Of a stretch of DNA of 64,000 bases, positions 1 through 10,536 are shown piece after piece (position 1 is the first letter of the stretch; every line of letters begins with the position of its first letter). Under the pieces are notes generated by a model. The model was not told the origin of the DNA. It made no database searches and was given only the letters and a program-made list of their open reading frames with translations. The position numbers were made by a program, and so were the translations under genes. The stretch is from NCBI GenBank assembly GCA_016648135.1, contig JADDOH010023104.1, positions 372,001 to 436,000 on the forward strand. Reading direction: 5' to 3'. Source of the DNA: Agrypnia vestita. Its lineage: Eukaryota; Arthropoda; Insecta; Trichoptera; Phryganeidae.

Positions 1-170
1 AAGGTGTACCTACATATGAAATTGAACATAGTTGTCATAATATTAAGAATTGTGAAGGCGGTGACTTACGACCGTGTTTATTCTCGGACGTACGACATTA
101 TCTGATTGAAGATAAATCATTTGATTCTGCGATGCGCAAGTCTTGACAAAATATTGTATCTTATTATAAG

Positions 171-242
171 CCAATCATTTTTGAATCCATTAAACCGATC
201 ATTTTTGCATCCATTAAATCAAACATTTTTGCATCCAATGTG
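171..242. repeat. 24-bp tandem repeat, three units
   Basis: Three consecutive 24-bp units (171-194, 195-218, 219-242) share the core ATTTTTGCATCCATTAAA with a few substitutions. The surrounding 1-305 is AT-rich and holds no recognisable gene. A short methionine-initiated frame across it is explained by the repeat and is not a gene. Confidence 0.75.
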
Positions 243-307
243 TATAATAATTTTTAACAAAATGTTGTTTATGTTATTATATAACCACTAAAAATTATTT
301 TTTTGTC

Positions 308-345
308 TACCGGTTTTGAAACGTAACCCGCCTCTTCGTCAGGAT
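308..345 (-). ncRNA. degenerate hammerhead-like motif (PLE 3' end)
   Basis: Read on the minus strand, a CTGACGA box is followed by a GC-rich segment and then TTTCAAAAC, where an intact motif would have TTTCGAAAC. The order of boxes matches the hammerhead core (CUGANGA, stem II, GAAAC) seen in better copies in this window. It is decayed and without an ORF beside it, so this is a weak call. Confidence 0.3.
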
Positions 346-784
346 AACCACTACACTAGCATGTAAACATCACTACACACCACAACCATAGTATTATTTA
401 CAAACCAACACCTTTACATACCAGGCATGTTGGCCAAGTCAGCGGTACTCAACCTTTTTTTTAAATTGAACATTAAATTGAACATTTTTTATTTTACTTA
501 AAAGATAGATTGATAATTATTTCGATCATTCTTGCAGCCGCTAAATGGAATTATTTTTCAAACGCTATATTTGATCATTTTTTCATTCTGATAAATATCA
601 AATAAATACACATGATTGCAATATTGGGGAAATTTCAATGCACTCTCTTTAATTATGTTAAAATTATATATGTATATATCAGCGACGTACAGTGAATATA
701 TTAAAGCGCGACATAAAAAAATCGAAATAATAGATATCACAAGTATTATCATACTATTCGGATTTAAATATATCATAACGTTAT

Positions 785-1090
785 ACCGCCCGACCCTTAC
801 TTACGGTCACCAGATATGGATGCTAAACGAACGAACACGCTCTAGAGTCCAAGCGGCTGAAATGAAGAACTTGTGAGAAGTGGCAGGGTTACGAAATGGG
901 ATCGAATAAGAAACTCGACGATACGAGACGATCTAAGCATTCAACCATTGCTACTCCTCGTAGAAAAATCGCAACTGAGGTAGCTTGGGCACGTACTAAG
1001 AATGTCAGATGAGCTCATTCCTAGGAAAATACTGAGTGCGATTCCTGAGGGAAGACGTCCAGTGGGCCGCCCCAGACACAGTTGGTTGGT
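785..1090 (+). pseudogene. non-LTR reverse transcriptase C-terminus, decayed
   Basis: A broken frame can be followed through blocks typical of the C-terminal part of insect endonuclease-reverse transcriptases. It begins with RPTLTYG, then RVQAAEMK, WDRIRNS, LGHVLRMSDE, and finally IPRKIL with EGRRPVGRPR. At least two frame changes and an in-frame stop separate the blocks, so it is not functional. The catalytic palm is absent, so this is a 5'-truncated relic. A tRNA-like B box (GGTTCGAATCT, 1121-1131) lies just downstream and may belong to a fused SINE. Confidence 0.8.
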
Positions 1091-1190
1091 TAATTTCTCG
1101 CCTTGTGATTACGTTGTTGAGGTTCGAATCTCGTCCAAGAAGACCACCAAGTAACTCACATTTTTGTAGCATAAGCATTTGGTACAATGT

Positions 1191-1350
1191 GAAAATATTA
1201 AGAATAAAAAATTAATATTCCGTGTATGCATGCCTATTTAAAAGATCTTCATAATTCTGTAGATTTTTAAATAATAATAATAATAAATATTATTATTAAA
1301 CATTTATTATTATTATTATATAAAATTATTATATAAAACTGTAAAAAAAT
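1191..1350. repeat. AT-rich simple sequence (ATA/TAT)n
   Basis: Runs of ATA and TAT trinucleotides face each other around 1270-1325, so the tract can fold on itself. No coding or element ends are visible. Confidence 0.7.
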
Positions 1351-1362
1351 TGATAATATGTG

Positions 1363-1545
1363 GATTTATGTTCTCACGATTGAATTGGTGAACGTTGCAA
1401 TGTGCAGAGTGATCACTTAAGCCAGCTCATACGGTTGTAAGCCCTGAGCCAACGTATAAGAGACTTCCATCCACTTTTCTCATATATAAATTAGCTTCGT
1501 CTCTATGAGACTTATATAATTTATCCTTAATGAATTGTTTTCTGT
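1363..1545 (+). repeat. dispersed repeat family C, copy 1
   Basis: The block around GAACGTTGCA, then GTGATCACTTAAGCCAGCTC, then GTAAGCCC recurs at 43915-44110 in the same orientation and at 47715-48630 and 57263-57725 inverted. The family has no ORF; it is an unclassified interspersed repeat. The stretch 1546-2080 after it shows nothing recognisable. Confidence 0.7.
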
Positions 1546-2083
1546 TTACAAACAACAATAATGTTGCCACAAAATTTTGCTGTCGTTGAAAAAATTGACA
1601 GTTTATTTAGAATTTAACATGTTAGCTTATTCACGATGTTATCTTGATTTTGTCGAGCAGGAACGCCTAGCGCGTGAAACGTGCGCGTGAAATGCAATCG
1701 TTTCCCCGTCATCTTTGTGTGCCTTGCGAAACGTGCTTTACATTATTGTAAGATATTGCAGCGTTATCAAGCAACGTTTCCGTATTAGACTTACGATATT
1801 AAATTTCATACGCAAATCCAAGACCTACGGGACAAATCTCTTCCAGGGCTAACACTTTCTACTGACATCCACTCTTTGCCTTGGCATCCTAGGCCTTGTT
1901 CGTTCTCCTTCTACGCTTACGTTATTCAATTTCAATTTATTTATTTTTTATATAACATTTACATTACACAAATTTATTTCGTAAATGTTATAAATAAGTT
2001 AGAAATATATAAAAACATATGAACAAAAACAAATAATAAATATATATAAAATCAAAAAATAACTTACCAGAGTTAATTTACCA

Positions 2084-2161
2084 AAGTGCCATGGCAAAAT
2101 TGGATTACGCGCCATTCCCGGATAGAATTGGAGGTCCGTGGTTCGAGTCCCGGCGGCATTT
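2084..2161 (+). ncRNA. tRNA-like / SINE head with A and B boxes
   Basis: A pol III A box fitting TRGYNNARNNG (TGGCAAAATTG, 2092-2102) and a B box GGTTCGAGTCC (2140-2150) are correctly spaced. AAGTGCC (2084-2090) can pair with GGCATTT (2155-2161) as a 7-bp acceptor stem with one GU. The D and T arms are poor and position 33 before the putative anticodon GGA is C, not T. A T-rich run follows at 2178-2190. A decayed tRNA or the tRNA-derived head of a SINE fits better than a functional tRNA. Confidence 0.45.
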
Positions 2162-2310
2162 AAAATATTTTCTCGTTAATTTGTTTTTTTTTTCCTTTTT
2201 TTCTGTACGTCTTTTCTAATTGATTAATAAAAATTGTTTAATAATTCACAGAACTTTGTTCTGAAATTGCAACTTCACAATAAGAATGTATTTCCTTTAA
2301 TATATAGGTA

Positions 2311-2711
2311 CAGGGTTATTTGTAAAACATTAATAACCTCGCAGGACTATATTCCTGCCTTGATTATGAGTCGAAAATGTTCAAGCTATTATGACTATCA
2401 ATAGTTATGGAGATATGCAACATCAAAGTTTGCATTTTTTTAACATTAGTAACCATTAATTACAACCAACCATTAATTAAACCAAAAACATTAATAACCT
2501 CGCAGGACTATATTCCTGCCTTGATAGTCCTGTAATGATAGTCCAAGTTGTACAAAAAATAAGTCAGCAATATTGAATAAAATTGCGAACTTTGATGTCG
2601 CATATCTCCTTAACTACTGATATTAGGTCATAATAGCTTGATCATTTTCGACTCATAATCAAGGCAGAAATATAGTCCTGCGAGGTTATTAATGTTTTAC
2701 AAATAACCCTG
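2311..2711. mobile_element. foldback MITE, family B (CAGGGTTATTTG ends), rearranged
   Basis: The ends CAGGGTTATTTG and CAAATAACCCTG are inverted repeats that extend inward through AACATTAATAACCTCGCAGG. Much of the left half is mirrored in the right half. An extra copy of the terminal block sits internally at 2487-2525, so this copy is rearranged. There is no ORF. The ends lie beside TA on the left only. Confidence 0.8.
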
Positions 2712-2759
2712 TTTATAAAATCATTAATTAAAATGAACTTTGTTTTCACCACTTTTGTA

Positions 2760-2800
2760 TTGAAAAAGTTTCAGAGCCCATGGGCCCTTCGTCAGGATAT
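2760..2800 (-). ncRNA. hammerhead-like motif (PLE 3' end)
   Basis: On the minus strand: CTGACGA (2795-2789), one A, a GGGCCC/GGGCTC stem closed by a short loop, then TGAAAC (2773-2768). The order matches other PLE-type 3' motifs in this window. Stem III and the cleavage triplet are not evident, so activity is doubtful. Confidence 0.4.
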
Positions 2801-3364
2801 AATTGTATACTATTGTGCCCTCATAAGGCGAAACGCGTTTCAGAAAATTAAATAGGTGTTTGCTGTTAAGAAACAAGTGTTTTTATTTCCATATGTGTGA
2901 CGTGCTTGGTCGTTAATTGGTTGAAGTGAATATTGCTGCCTTTGCTTTTTATACAACGAAAATATTTTTGCTATATATCTTTGCTTTTAATACATATTTT
3001 GAAAGGAATAGAGCTATATTTCCTATACAATATCGAATTCAGTACATTCCAAATTACTTATCAAAATATATTTTTTTTAATTTTTGGGTATTGCTGACAT
3101 TGCTTTTATTTTTTATTTAATTTTATTTTGGGAAACATACAGTACAATGTAATAAAAAATGTATATAATATCAAAAAAATATTTGTTTACCAGTGAAGTT
3201 TCCTCGAAGCTGGTAAAAAAAACCAAGTAAATAACAATGATAAATAATATGTGGTAAATAATAAATATTTCAAAGATTTAAATTATGATAATGCATAAAA
3301 TGAGAGGGGTGGGGAGAGGGAGGGAATGGGATTCAATTAAAGAAGTATCAAATTTATTTCAATA

Positions 3365-3670
3365 ATCATAAATGAGATTACGGAGTTTCATTTTAAATAA
3401 AAGCAAATTGTCATTAAAAATTTCAGGATTATTTTTAGAATTTAATAGATTGTATTTTGAAGTGGAACGAGTTACAAAGCAGTTTTTTAAGTAGTTAGTC
3501 CTACCAAAGTTTGGGTAAAATAAATTATTTGAACGCGTTGAGTATGTAGGACAACTTAAACCTATTTGCTCTAATAAATAGGGTGAGTCAACCAAGTTAT
3601 TCAAGATTTTATAAAGATAACACAGATCTTGTATGCATCGTACTTTTATAGGTACGTTTATAGGTACACC
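3365..3670 (-). pseudogene. non-LTR retrotransposon RT C-terminus (CR1/Jockey-like)
   Basis: The minus-strand translation carries the C-terminal thumb pattern of CR1/Jockey-type elements: CLQDLCYLYKILNNLVDS-like text from 3665, then LLEQIGLSCPTYSTRSNNLF, a short basic stretch, and EIFNDNLLLFKMKLRNLIY before a stop near 3359. The methionine at 3604 is internal to the homology, so it is not a start. Nothing upstream encodes a palm domain, so this is a 5'-truncated fragment. The purine-rich tract at 3300-3330 would be its 3' UTR. Confidence 0.65.
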
Positions 3671-3811
3671 TCATTTTATATATTTTTATACGAAAGAAAC
3701 TAAAGATGCGTGTCCGGCTAGGAATACCTCCTCTGCCTTTCCCTATACGGCGTGTTGATACTGATCTATATGTGTGGGTATGCAGCCTAGCGAAGACTTC
3801 TCAGAAACCAG

Positions 3812-4240
3812 GTGCGCTATCTTTGCTTAAGTATTTTTATACAATTAATAAAAATGAAATTTGTTTTTTTTCAACTTTCTATACTAATAATTTCTTTTTT
3901 TAAAATCATATTAAATAATAAGGATAAGGATGATTCTTTAAAAAAATCGGGGGTTTATAAATTGATTTGTAATGATTGTGATTATTTATATATAGGAAAA
4001 AGGTGTAGAAATTTTGATGTTTGAGTGTGTGTTTAAGTAGCAATGATTATTCCGAATTTTCGAATCATCTTTCGGCTATGGATCATTATTTTGATATTAA
4101 TAAGGTTGACAAATTTCACGTACAAATTATACACAATTACAATTTAATAAAGTATAATTTTTGGAAATAAGAAAAAATATTAATAGTAAATTGAATATTA
4201 TAAATGACCAGTTTTTTTACAAAAAGTTATCTTTTAAATT
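3812..4240 (+). pseudogene. Penelope-like element GIY-YIG endonuclease fragment
   Basis: PLEs encode a reverse transcriptase followed by a GIY-YIG endonuclease. Here SGVYKLICNDCDYLYIGK (about 3948-4001) is a recognisable start of that domain, with GVY in place of GIY and YIG intact. After a frame break near 4022, NHLSAMDHYFDI and a decayed NDQFF-type tail follow, as in the PLE C-terminus. The RT part is missing. A 463-bp MITE (4295-4757) sits between this fragment and the hammerhead-like motif at 4816, so it was inserted into the PLE 3' region. Confidence 0.75.
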
Positions 4241-4294
4241 TGTTTTCACGTTAGTGCTAAATTATTATTTAATTCCTATATATTATTTTTTATA

Positions 4295-4757
4295 CAGGGT
4301 TATTTGAAAAACATTAATAACCTAGCAGAAAAATGTTCCTGCTTTAATTATGAGTTGAAAGTGTTCAAGCAACCACGACCATGACCAAGACAATCAATAG
4401 TTATGGATATATGCGAAATCTAAGTTTGCATTTTTTTCAATATTTCTAACTTATTTTTGTAAAACGTTGGACTATCATTACAGTAACAAAATTCAAATAT
4501 GAAAAATGTATTCCCTTTTATACAAGTCAAATAAAGTAATGAAAGCCTTCCAATTCCAATTGGAATTTCTATTATTTTATTTAACCTGTTTGAAATTGTA
4601 ATTAATTAGTCAGAAATATTGAAAAAAAATGCAAATTTTGATGTTGCATAACTCTATAACTATTGATATTAGGTCATGACTGCTTGAACATTTTCGACTC
4701 ATAATTTAGGCAGGAATATATTCCTGCGAGGTTATTAATGTTTTCCAAATAAATCTG
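4295..4757. mobile_element. foldback MITE, family B, full-length
   Basis: The element runs from CAGGGTTATTTG to CAAATAAATCTG and is flanked by TA on both sides, consistent with a 2-bp duplication as in Tc1/mariner-type elements. The two halves are near mirror images, including ATTAATAACCT..GCAG and the inner block ATGCAAATTTTGATGTTGCA. There is no transposase ORF, so it is non-autonomous. It lies inside a PLE remnant. Confidence 0.85.
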
Positions 4758-4815
4758 TATTTTGATTATCTATACCTACTTCGATTTTTTATTTTTAATA
4801 TGTTAGTAGGTTTAC

Positions 4816-4850
4816 ATTGATGAAGGGACCATTGGCCCTGAAACATGTTG
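4816..4850 (+). ncRNA. hammerhead-like motif closing a PLE remnant
   Basis: TTGATGA (4817-4823), an A, GGGACC, ATT, GGCCCT and GAAAC (4840-4844) reproduce the hammerhead order, followed by ACATGT as a minimal stem III. The first core base is T instead of C. PLEs are known to carry hammerhead motifs in their terminal repeats; the position downstream of a GIY-YIG fragment supports that origin. Confidence 0.5.
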
Positions 4851-5318
4851 ATATTTTCAATATGTATAGGTAATGAAAACAATGTACATTTTTATTAATT
4901 ATATTAATAATGTCACTACAAAAGCATTTTGCTCTTTTTGAAGAAGTAAAGTATTTTTGCAGAGTGAAGCGGTCACCACAATCTGAGACTTGTGACGTAA
5001 TGCTCAGCAGCCCGGAACGCCCACAGATCATCTCTCGGGCACATCAGCGCTCCCGCCTAGTACTTATGCACCAGACACCGGCACTATAGACGTACCACCA
5101 TAACTTGGCGTGCGAGGGAGGGCGTCCCTATCGCGTCCCTATTAGAGTGTAAATTTATTACACAATACATAATGTACAGAATGTCCGGTGACCGGTGTCG
5201 TATTTAATACAGAAATTTGGTCGGGCAGCACTAAAGAAACCATGCAGTAATGGCGGCTGTTCTATCTGTCAAACGGTCAGACGGTAATATCGGTCCGTTA
5301 TTCGCTTTTTCAGCTTCG

Positions 5319-5540
5319 CAAAACTTTAATACTTCATTGGCAATTGTTCTTGCACCACCCCGGACTGTTAAGGATGTTTTAGACATAATAATTCAGTGTA
5401 TATTGGTAATCAAGATGTCACAGCTCCCGAGCAATTACAAAATTGAACTGAATGACAGGGCGAGGGGTTACCGCCGGGTGCGGGCGGGGCGGGTTTTAGT
5501 TCCAGTCCTGCCGCACGCCAAGTTATGTTGGGCAGGCAAT
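5319..5540 (+). repeat. 222-bp GC-rich dispersed repeat, copy 1
   Basis: This block matches 62434-62655 over 222 bp without gaps and with roughly ten mismatches by eye. It includes CACCCCGGACTGTT and GGGTGCGGGCGGGGCGGG. The second copy ends in a TAAA-repeat tail, so the family is probably the 3' end of a non-LTR retrotransposon or SINE. A 122-codon frame (5250-5618) crosses it but contains nothing I recognise. The flanks 4860-5318 and 5541-5727 hold nothing identifiable. Confidence 0.8.
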
Positions 5541-5727
5541 ATCTGTCCGCTAGGTGTACACCGCCACCGACAAATGACATATATTATGTTTTGCATAAAT
5601 ATTAAAACGCACATTTAACTTATTTGCATGCGGCGTAATGAAATGATTTATGAAATGAGTATATTGTAAACCAATGCCATCAGCGTTTCAGAAAATGTCA
5701 ACGTAGTCAAGTAGGTACTTAATTTTT

Positions 5728-6180
5728 ATGCTGTCTTCGCTACCAAGTTTCGCCTGTGATTTGGATTCTTGGGTACAAACATACGAATTTAATTGTAATA
5801 TTCCAATATGTGGAAATATAAACTCATTAGGGAATGAACTTGCAGAGGCGGCTGACATTTTTGCTGATAATATAACTGTGTACAGGACAAAGTTGATACA
5901 ATTCTTTACATCTCAACTAAATGGAAATGGATTTTTTTTTTCTTCTTACTACTTAAAGTTCTCTTTTTAATTTACACAAATCTATAAGATGTACTTGAAT
6001 CTTTTTAACTGCAATATAAATTTACACAAATCTATTATATGCACTTGAATCTTTTAACGGCAATCTAAATTCACAAAATTATATTATTTGTACTTGTACC
6101 TTTTAACTGTATATCTGTCTTATGTTTTATATCTGTATATTTTGTAAAAGCCCATAAGGGCGTTAAATAAATAAATAAAT
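5728..6180 (+). mobile_element. non-LTR retrotransposon 3' end with TAAA tail
   Basis: The frame at 5728-5970 has NSLGNELAEAAD, which weakly recalls the 'H.GI.GNE.AD..A' block of an RNase H domain in non-LTR elements. A low-complexity 3' UTR follows. It contains about three degenerate 49-bp units (5966-6115) built on TTTACACAAATCTAT and ACTTGAATCTTTT. The end is AAGCCCATAAGGGCGTTAAA followed by (TAAA)n. The same type of tail occurs at 61520-61570. Confidence 0.5.
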
Positions 6181-6462
6181 ATCTTCGCAAATAACTCAAC
6201 AATCACAATGAATCTCCTGAAATTCTAAATACCATATACGTTAATTTCCCTCAAAGTCGAACAAGAGCACCACCCTTTTTACTTGGATCATTGGAGTATA
6301 AACTACTGCAAACACTACAAAATTAACTGAGTTCTAGGCGCCTATGATGTGTTTTTTTTCAGATTTTGACATATTTGTTTAAGTTGTTGAGCAGTTTACT
6401 AACTCAGTTAGGGGTAAACTTCCGTGATGACAAATCGTCCCTTTAGAAGTAAAACTCACTAA

Positions 6463-6607
6463 GAGCCGGTTGTATTATTTTGGTTTACAGGAATAATTCG
6501 TTTAAAGCATAGACTTTTACAAAAACGGATTTTTAGATTGGAGGAAATAGAAAAAATTCTATGCTTTAAACGAAATATTACTGTAAATCAAGTTGATACG
6601 ACGGGCC
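6463..6607. mobile_element. PIF/Harbinger-like MITE with TAA duplication
   Basis: The inverted termini GAGCCGGTTGTAT and ATACGACGGGCC are flanked by TAA on both sides (460-462 and 608-610 within the 6-kb block). Inner arms around AAAGCATAGA also pair. It is 145 bp and closely resembles the 144-bp element at 53133-53276. A 3-bp TTA/TAA duplication is typical of PIF/Harbinger elements. The interval 6181-6462 shows nothing else. Confidence 0.75.
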
Positions 6608-6862
6608 TAAGTGACATTGGAATAGTTTTGAGAAAATAATTAAACATTCAACATGTGATATTAAAATTATTGAAAATTTTAAAATTATGTTTTTTACCAC
6701 TAAATAACTATAAATAGTCATTAAATATTCATTTCCTGATTTTTAAAAGGAATAGAGATGGAAAAAATACGAATTTTGGTATTCGTAAGTCATTTTGTCC
6801 AATATCGCGGTTAGTAAATTTTACCTCTAAAGGGACGATATTTTCTCTCACGCATGCTTCGT

Positions 6863-6922
<60 letters not shown>
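6863..6922. repeat. (CA)30 microsatellite
   Basis: An uninterrupted run of thirty CA dinucleotides. Frames of repeated cysteine-valine or histidine-threonine across it are artefacts of the repeat. Confidence 0.98.
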
Positions 6923-6924
<2 letters not shown>

Positions 6925-7194
6925 CACTCACACCAACTTGCTTAAAGTACTACCTAACCGACACATATATTTAGGTACTTACTCCTTTAAAATTAGGGTT
7001 AACATCAAGATTCATTCAGTTTTTTTAATTATTTAAGAACGAATATTTTTTTATTATTATTTATTATTTAACGTACGTATACAATTGCTATACGCTACAT
7101 AAGACATAAGGAGATTCGAAGCAAATGAAATGGAAGTAGGGCTGGATTGAATAACAGGGAGTTGTAATTAGGATTGGATAAGGGAATGCCAAAA

Positions 7195-7476
7195 AATTTG
7201 CAAAAATTGAAAATATATTTTTTTTACAAGGTTTTTATCATTTTATTCGACTTATTAAAGCGAATGAATTTTTCATAATGGATATAAGTTACTGTAATGA
7301 TAATTCAACTTTTTGCAAAAAATATGTCACAGAAATGTTGAAAAAAAAATTAAACTTTGATATTGCATATCTCCATAATTATTGCTATTGATGTCATGGT
7401 TGCTTGAAAAGTTTCCATTCATTACGAGGCAGGAATCTATCTGTGAAGTTTTTACTACTAGCTATGAGACACCATG
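7195..7476. mobile_element. MITE family B, right half only
   Basis: The interior CAAGGTTTTTATCATTTTAT and TAAGTTACTGTAATGATA match the right half of the full-length copy at 60936-61396. The end is CTAGCTATGAGACACCATG followed by TA. The left half is missing, replaced by unrelated sequence before 7195. Confidence 0.75.
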
Positions 7477-10470
7477 TATAACAACTGCAATGTCATCTAG
7501 GACCATTTGTCAGGGTTAATGACGACCTTCTGACAGTTTGTTAAAAATAAAATTAGTAAAGCTTCCATTACTAAAGTAATCATTATAAGCTTGCGAAAAC
7601 TTGTTCAGCATATGTAACGAGATATTTAACATTGTACAAAACTAGTCGAGAAGTATCGCGGTGATTTATCTCAGTAAATTATATAAAGAGATATCTGATG
7701 AACATGCACATTATAAACCGCGAATAAAATTACAAAATACATCTTAGCGCAATTCGATAATCCTGTAAAATCGACCACACGCTTAAATTGTTAAATCCAA
7801 CATTTGCTCATGGTGATCAGGATTGCACTCGTCATTAAATGGCCCTTAGTCCTTTATTTCTTCTAACGTATTAATTGAAAAAATATTAAAATTTTCAAAG
7901 CCGTTATTTAGACCTTTTGACTCAGACATGATTTTCGACATTTAACTCTTATTTAAGCTTAAATAAGAGTTATGTTTTGGATTTCGACAAAACTTTCGTT
8001 ATTTTTTTAATTGAACCACAGAGTATAAAAAATACAGAGATGAACTTTAGCAAAGGCAGTTGGGTCTCAGCGGAAGAATTTCCCCCCTCGCGCACATTCA
8101 AGACACATTTAAACCGCAGTTAAAGTAATTATATTATTCTCGCATTATTAAATCTACTAGGAAACAAAACTTATTTTATATAAAAGAGACTGTTTTTTTA
8201 AATTTTAGAATTTCGTACTGTAACGTTTGCCCCGTTGTGAGGGTGTATTTGGGGTGAAGCTTTTTTTTTTGGAAGAAGTTTAAATCGAAAGTTTAAAAGA
8301 GAAGGCTTTAAGAAAGTTTTAAAAGCGATTTTACTTTAAGTTTATTTATAAAAGGTCTAATATATTATTTGAGATCTGCTTTTGCAAGCTCAAAGCTATG
8401 TTTAAAATTTATTTACGTGATTGAATTAAGTTTACGTTTAGTCTAACATATAATTTGGCCAGTAATCGTCTAGTGATAGTAATATAGGACTCCTCGTTGT
8501 GACGCGGTTACTCAGTACTTTAGTAGCGTAGCAGAAGAAATGCCATTGTATTCATACGAGGTGAAACTAACCTAACATTATTAACGCGCAACATGAGCCT
8601 GACTCAAAACGACGATCGATTGAACAGACTAACAAAATCGCCTTTCATGGTGGCGCATCCGTCATTTCCTCGCATGCGGTAGCGGCGTCGCGAACATAAA
8701 TATGTCTACGTAGATTTTTCGCCTAGAACGATGCCGCCTGGTTACCGAGGTCTCATATTAGCGCCTGTGGACGGATTCCACGGCTGAGTGCGGGGTCACG
8801 ATTACGATGGAATATTCAGATAAATAAATACCACTTGCGAAATACAGCCTAGGGCGCTTTGAGTATAACTTGGTATCCGCATAATACAACCGACGGTACA
8901 TAATAGGAACTTAGCGCTAATATTGCGCAACAACACGCAATATCTATTTTTTTTACGTATTTTTTTGAATGCAATAGTATACTGGATCTGCCGGTCATCC
9001 AGATTAGATAAATCACGGTCGATTAATACACGGTTATACTTATTAAACACACACACAATATTCAAAATGCAAATTAACGGCTGGGTTCTCCAGAATACAT
9101 ACATACAATGCTTACAACTGGCGCGATCGGTGGTCTTCGGCCCGATTTATCTGTTCATGGTATATAGTGGAAAGAGTAAACATATATTCATAACAACTAG
9201 GCGCAACAGAGGCTCAGGGCAAGCTTTGTCTGACATTATCACAGCCCGAGATTCTAAGGGAATGGAAGATACAGTTTTGTAAGTGAAATTTAAGAAGTGT
9301 CTAACCACTTCTGTTCAAACGTGGATTCTAGATGCCCCCCCCCCTGTAGGGGGGAGGGGGATGCGGCCCCAGAGCATCGCCGCATCCGGTGGTTAACTCC
9401 TGTTTAGACATAACCTCCCACACTAAGCTGCAGACCAAGATCAAGCCGAGACTCTATTGCTCCTGCTGGAATCCTCCGAAGTCCTCGCTTCCCGGCGACA
9501 AACATATCAGGAAGAAATCCCGCGTCTGATATTAAGGTTTGTATTTTGTCCCGCGGGGCAGTCAAATTGACTGGTGTATAATGATGATGATCCCACGTTG
9601 CGGCTACATGAGCCGGATTATTATGATGTTTACTGCTGATTAAAGGGCTGAATGAACTAACTGGGTGACTGGAAAAGACTCTTCCTTGAGCGCGTCAGTC
9701 AGAGCCATGTTAGCATCGCCAATTATAGTTGATGTGATTGATCCCACGGTGTAGTCTTATTGACTAGAGATATTAAAATGATGGTATTACAGTATGATTA
9801 TTACAATTGATTGAACTTCCTGATATGTTGCTCGCTGGCCGGGAAGGGAGAACCTCGAGAGGCTTCTGTATACAGCAAGTTAGAAAAGGTGGTGAATGAT
9901 GAATATGATGGTGTTAGTAATGTCCTCGCGCAGTGTATCTATATATTAATTACTCCAACCAATGTCGTTTCTGCATACTGATAATTTCTGTTGCCAGTTT
10001 AAAAAAAAACATTTTAGAGTACATTAAAAAGATTAAAAAATATAGGAATACGAACAAACTGATATCAAAAAACATCCAAATCCAAATTATCGAAAATTAA
10101 AATATCGGAATTTATAGATTTTTTAAAATATTTTCGTGGAATCCGTGTATTCAAAACAGCCGACGTAATTGCAGTCAACGGATTTTTGTGCTGGCCATAC
10201 CACAGAATGACGCTTATGACATTGACAGTAAGTATACGTTTACGCTTTTCTTTTTATTGTTTTTGCATTAATCTTGCTTCAATAAACGTTCAAAACATTT
10301 ATTTATTACGCTTTATATTTTATTTAAACTGCAAAGTGAACTTAACCTTAGATTCATAAACGTTAACCTCAAAAGTCTCACAGCGCGTGGCGCGAATGTC
10401 ACTTTACGTGTTATTTTCTCCGTATTTATGCATAAATATTATTATTTTTCAGAATTCCGATGGGAGACTC
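7477..10470. other. no recognisable gene; partly unique sequence
   Basis: About 3 kb without a supportable gene or repeat family. The segment 8500-8850 is richer in CpG than its surroundings and could be ancestral unique sequence. The frames at 8923-9282 have no domain I recognise. At 9338-9362 a run of thirteen C is followed by a G-rich tract that can pair with it. Several short ATGATG and TGATGATGAT runs occur at 9583-9910. Confidence 0.6.
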
Positions 10471-10536
10471 AACATCACAAACCGGCAATTTGATAATGCG
10501 ATTCGAGTTCACAATATGAATGAAGAAATGCCGGAC

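Noticed and set aside
2084..2161. Functional tRNA-Ser gene
   Set aside because: The acceptor stem and both pol III boxes are present, but the D and T arms do not pair well and the base before the putative anticodon is C. It is kept only as a tRNA-like element.
6729..7036. Open frames of repeated Cys-Val and His-Thr
   Set aside because: They are translations of the (CA)30 microsatellite.
9338..9362. C13/G-rich stem as a terminator or regulatory hairpin
   Set aside because: A single homopolymer pair in eukaryotic DNA has no supporting context and may be length-variable or an assembly artefact.
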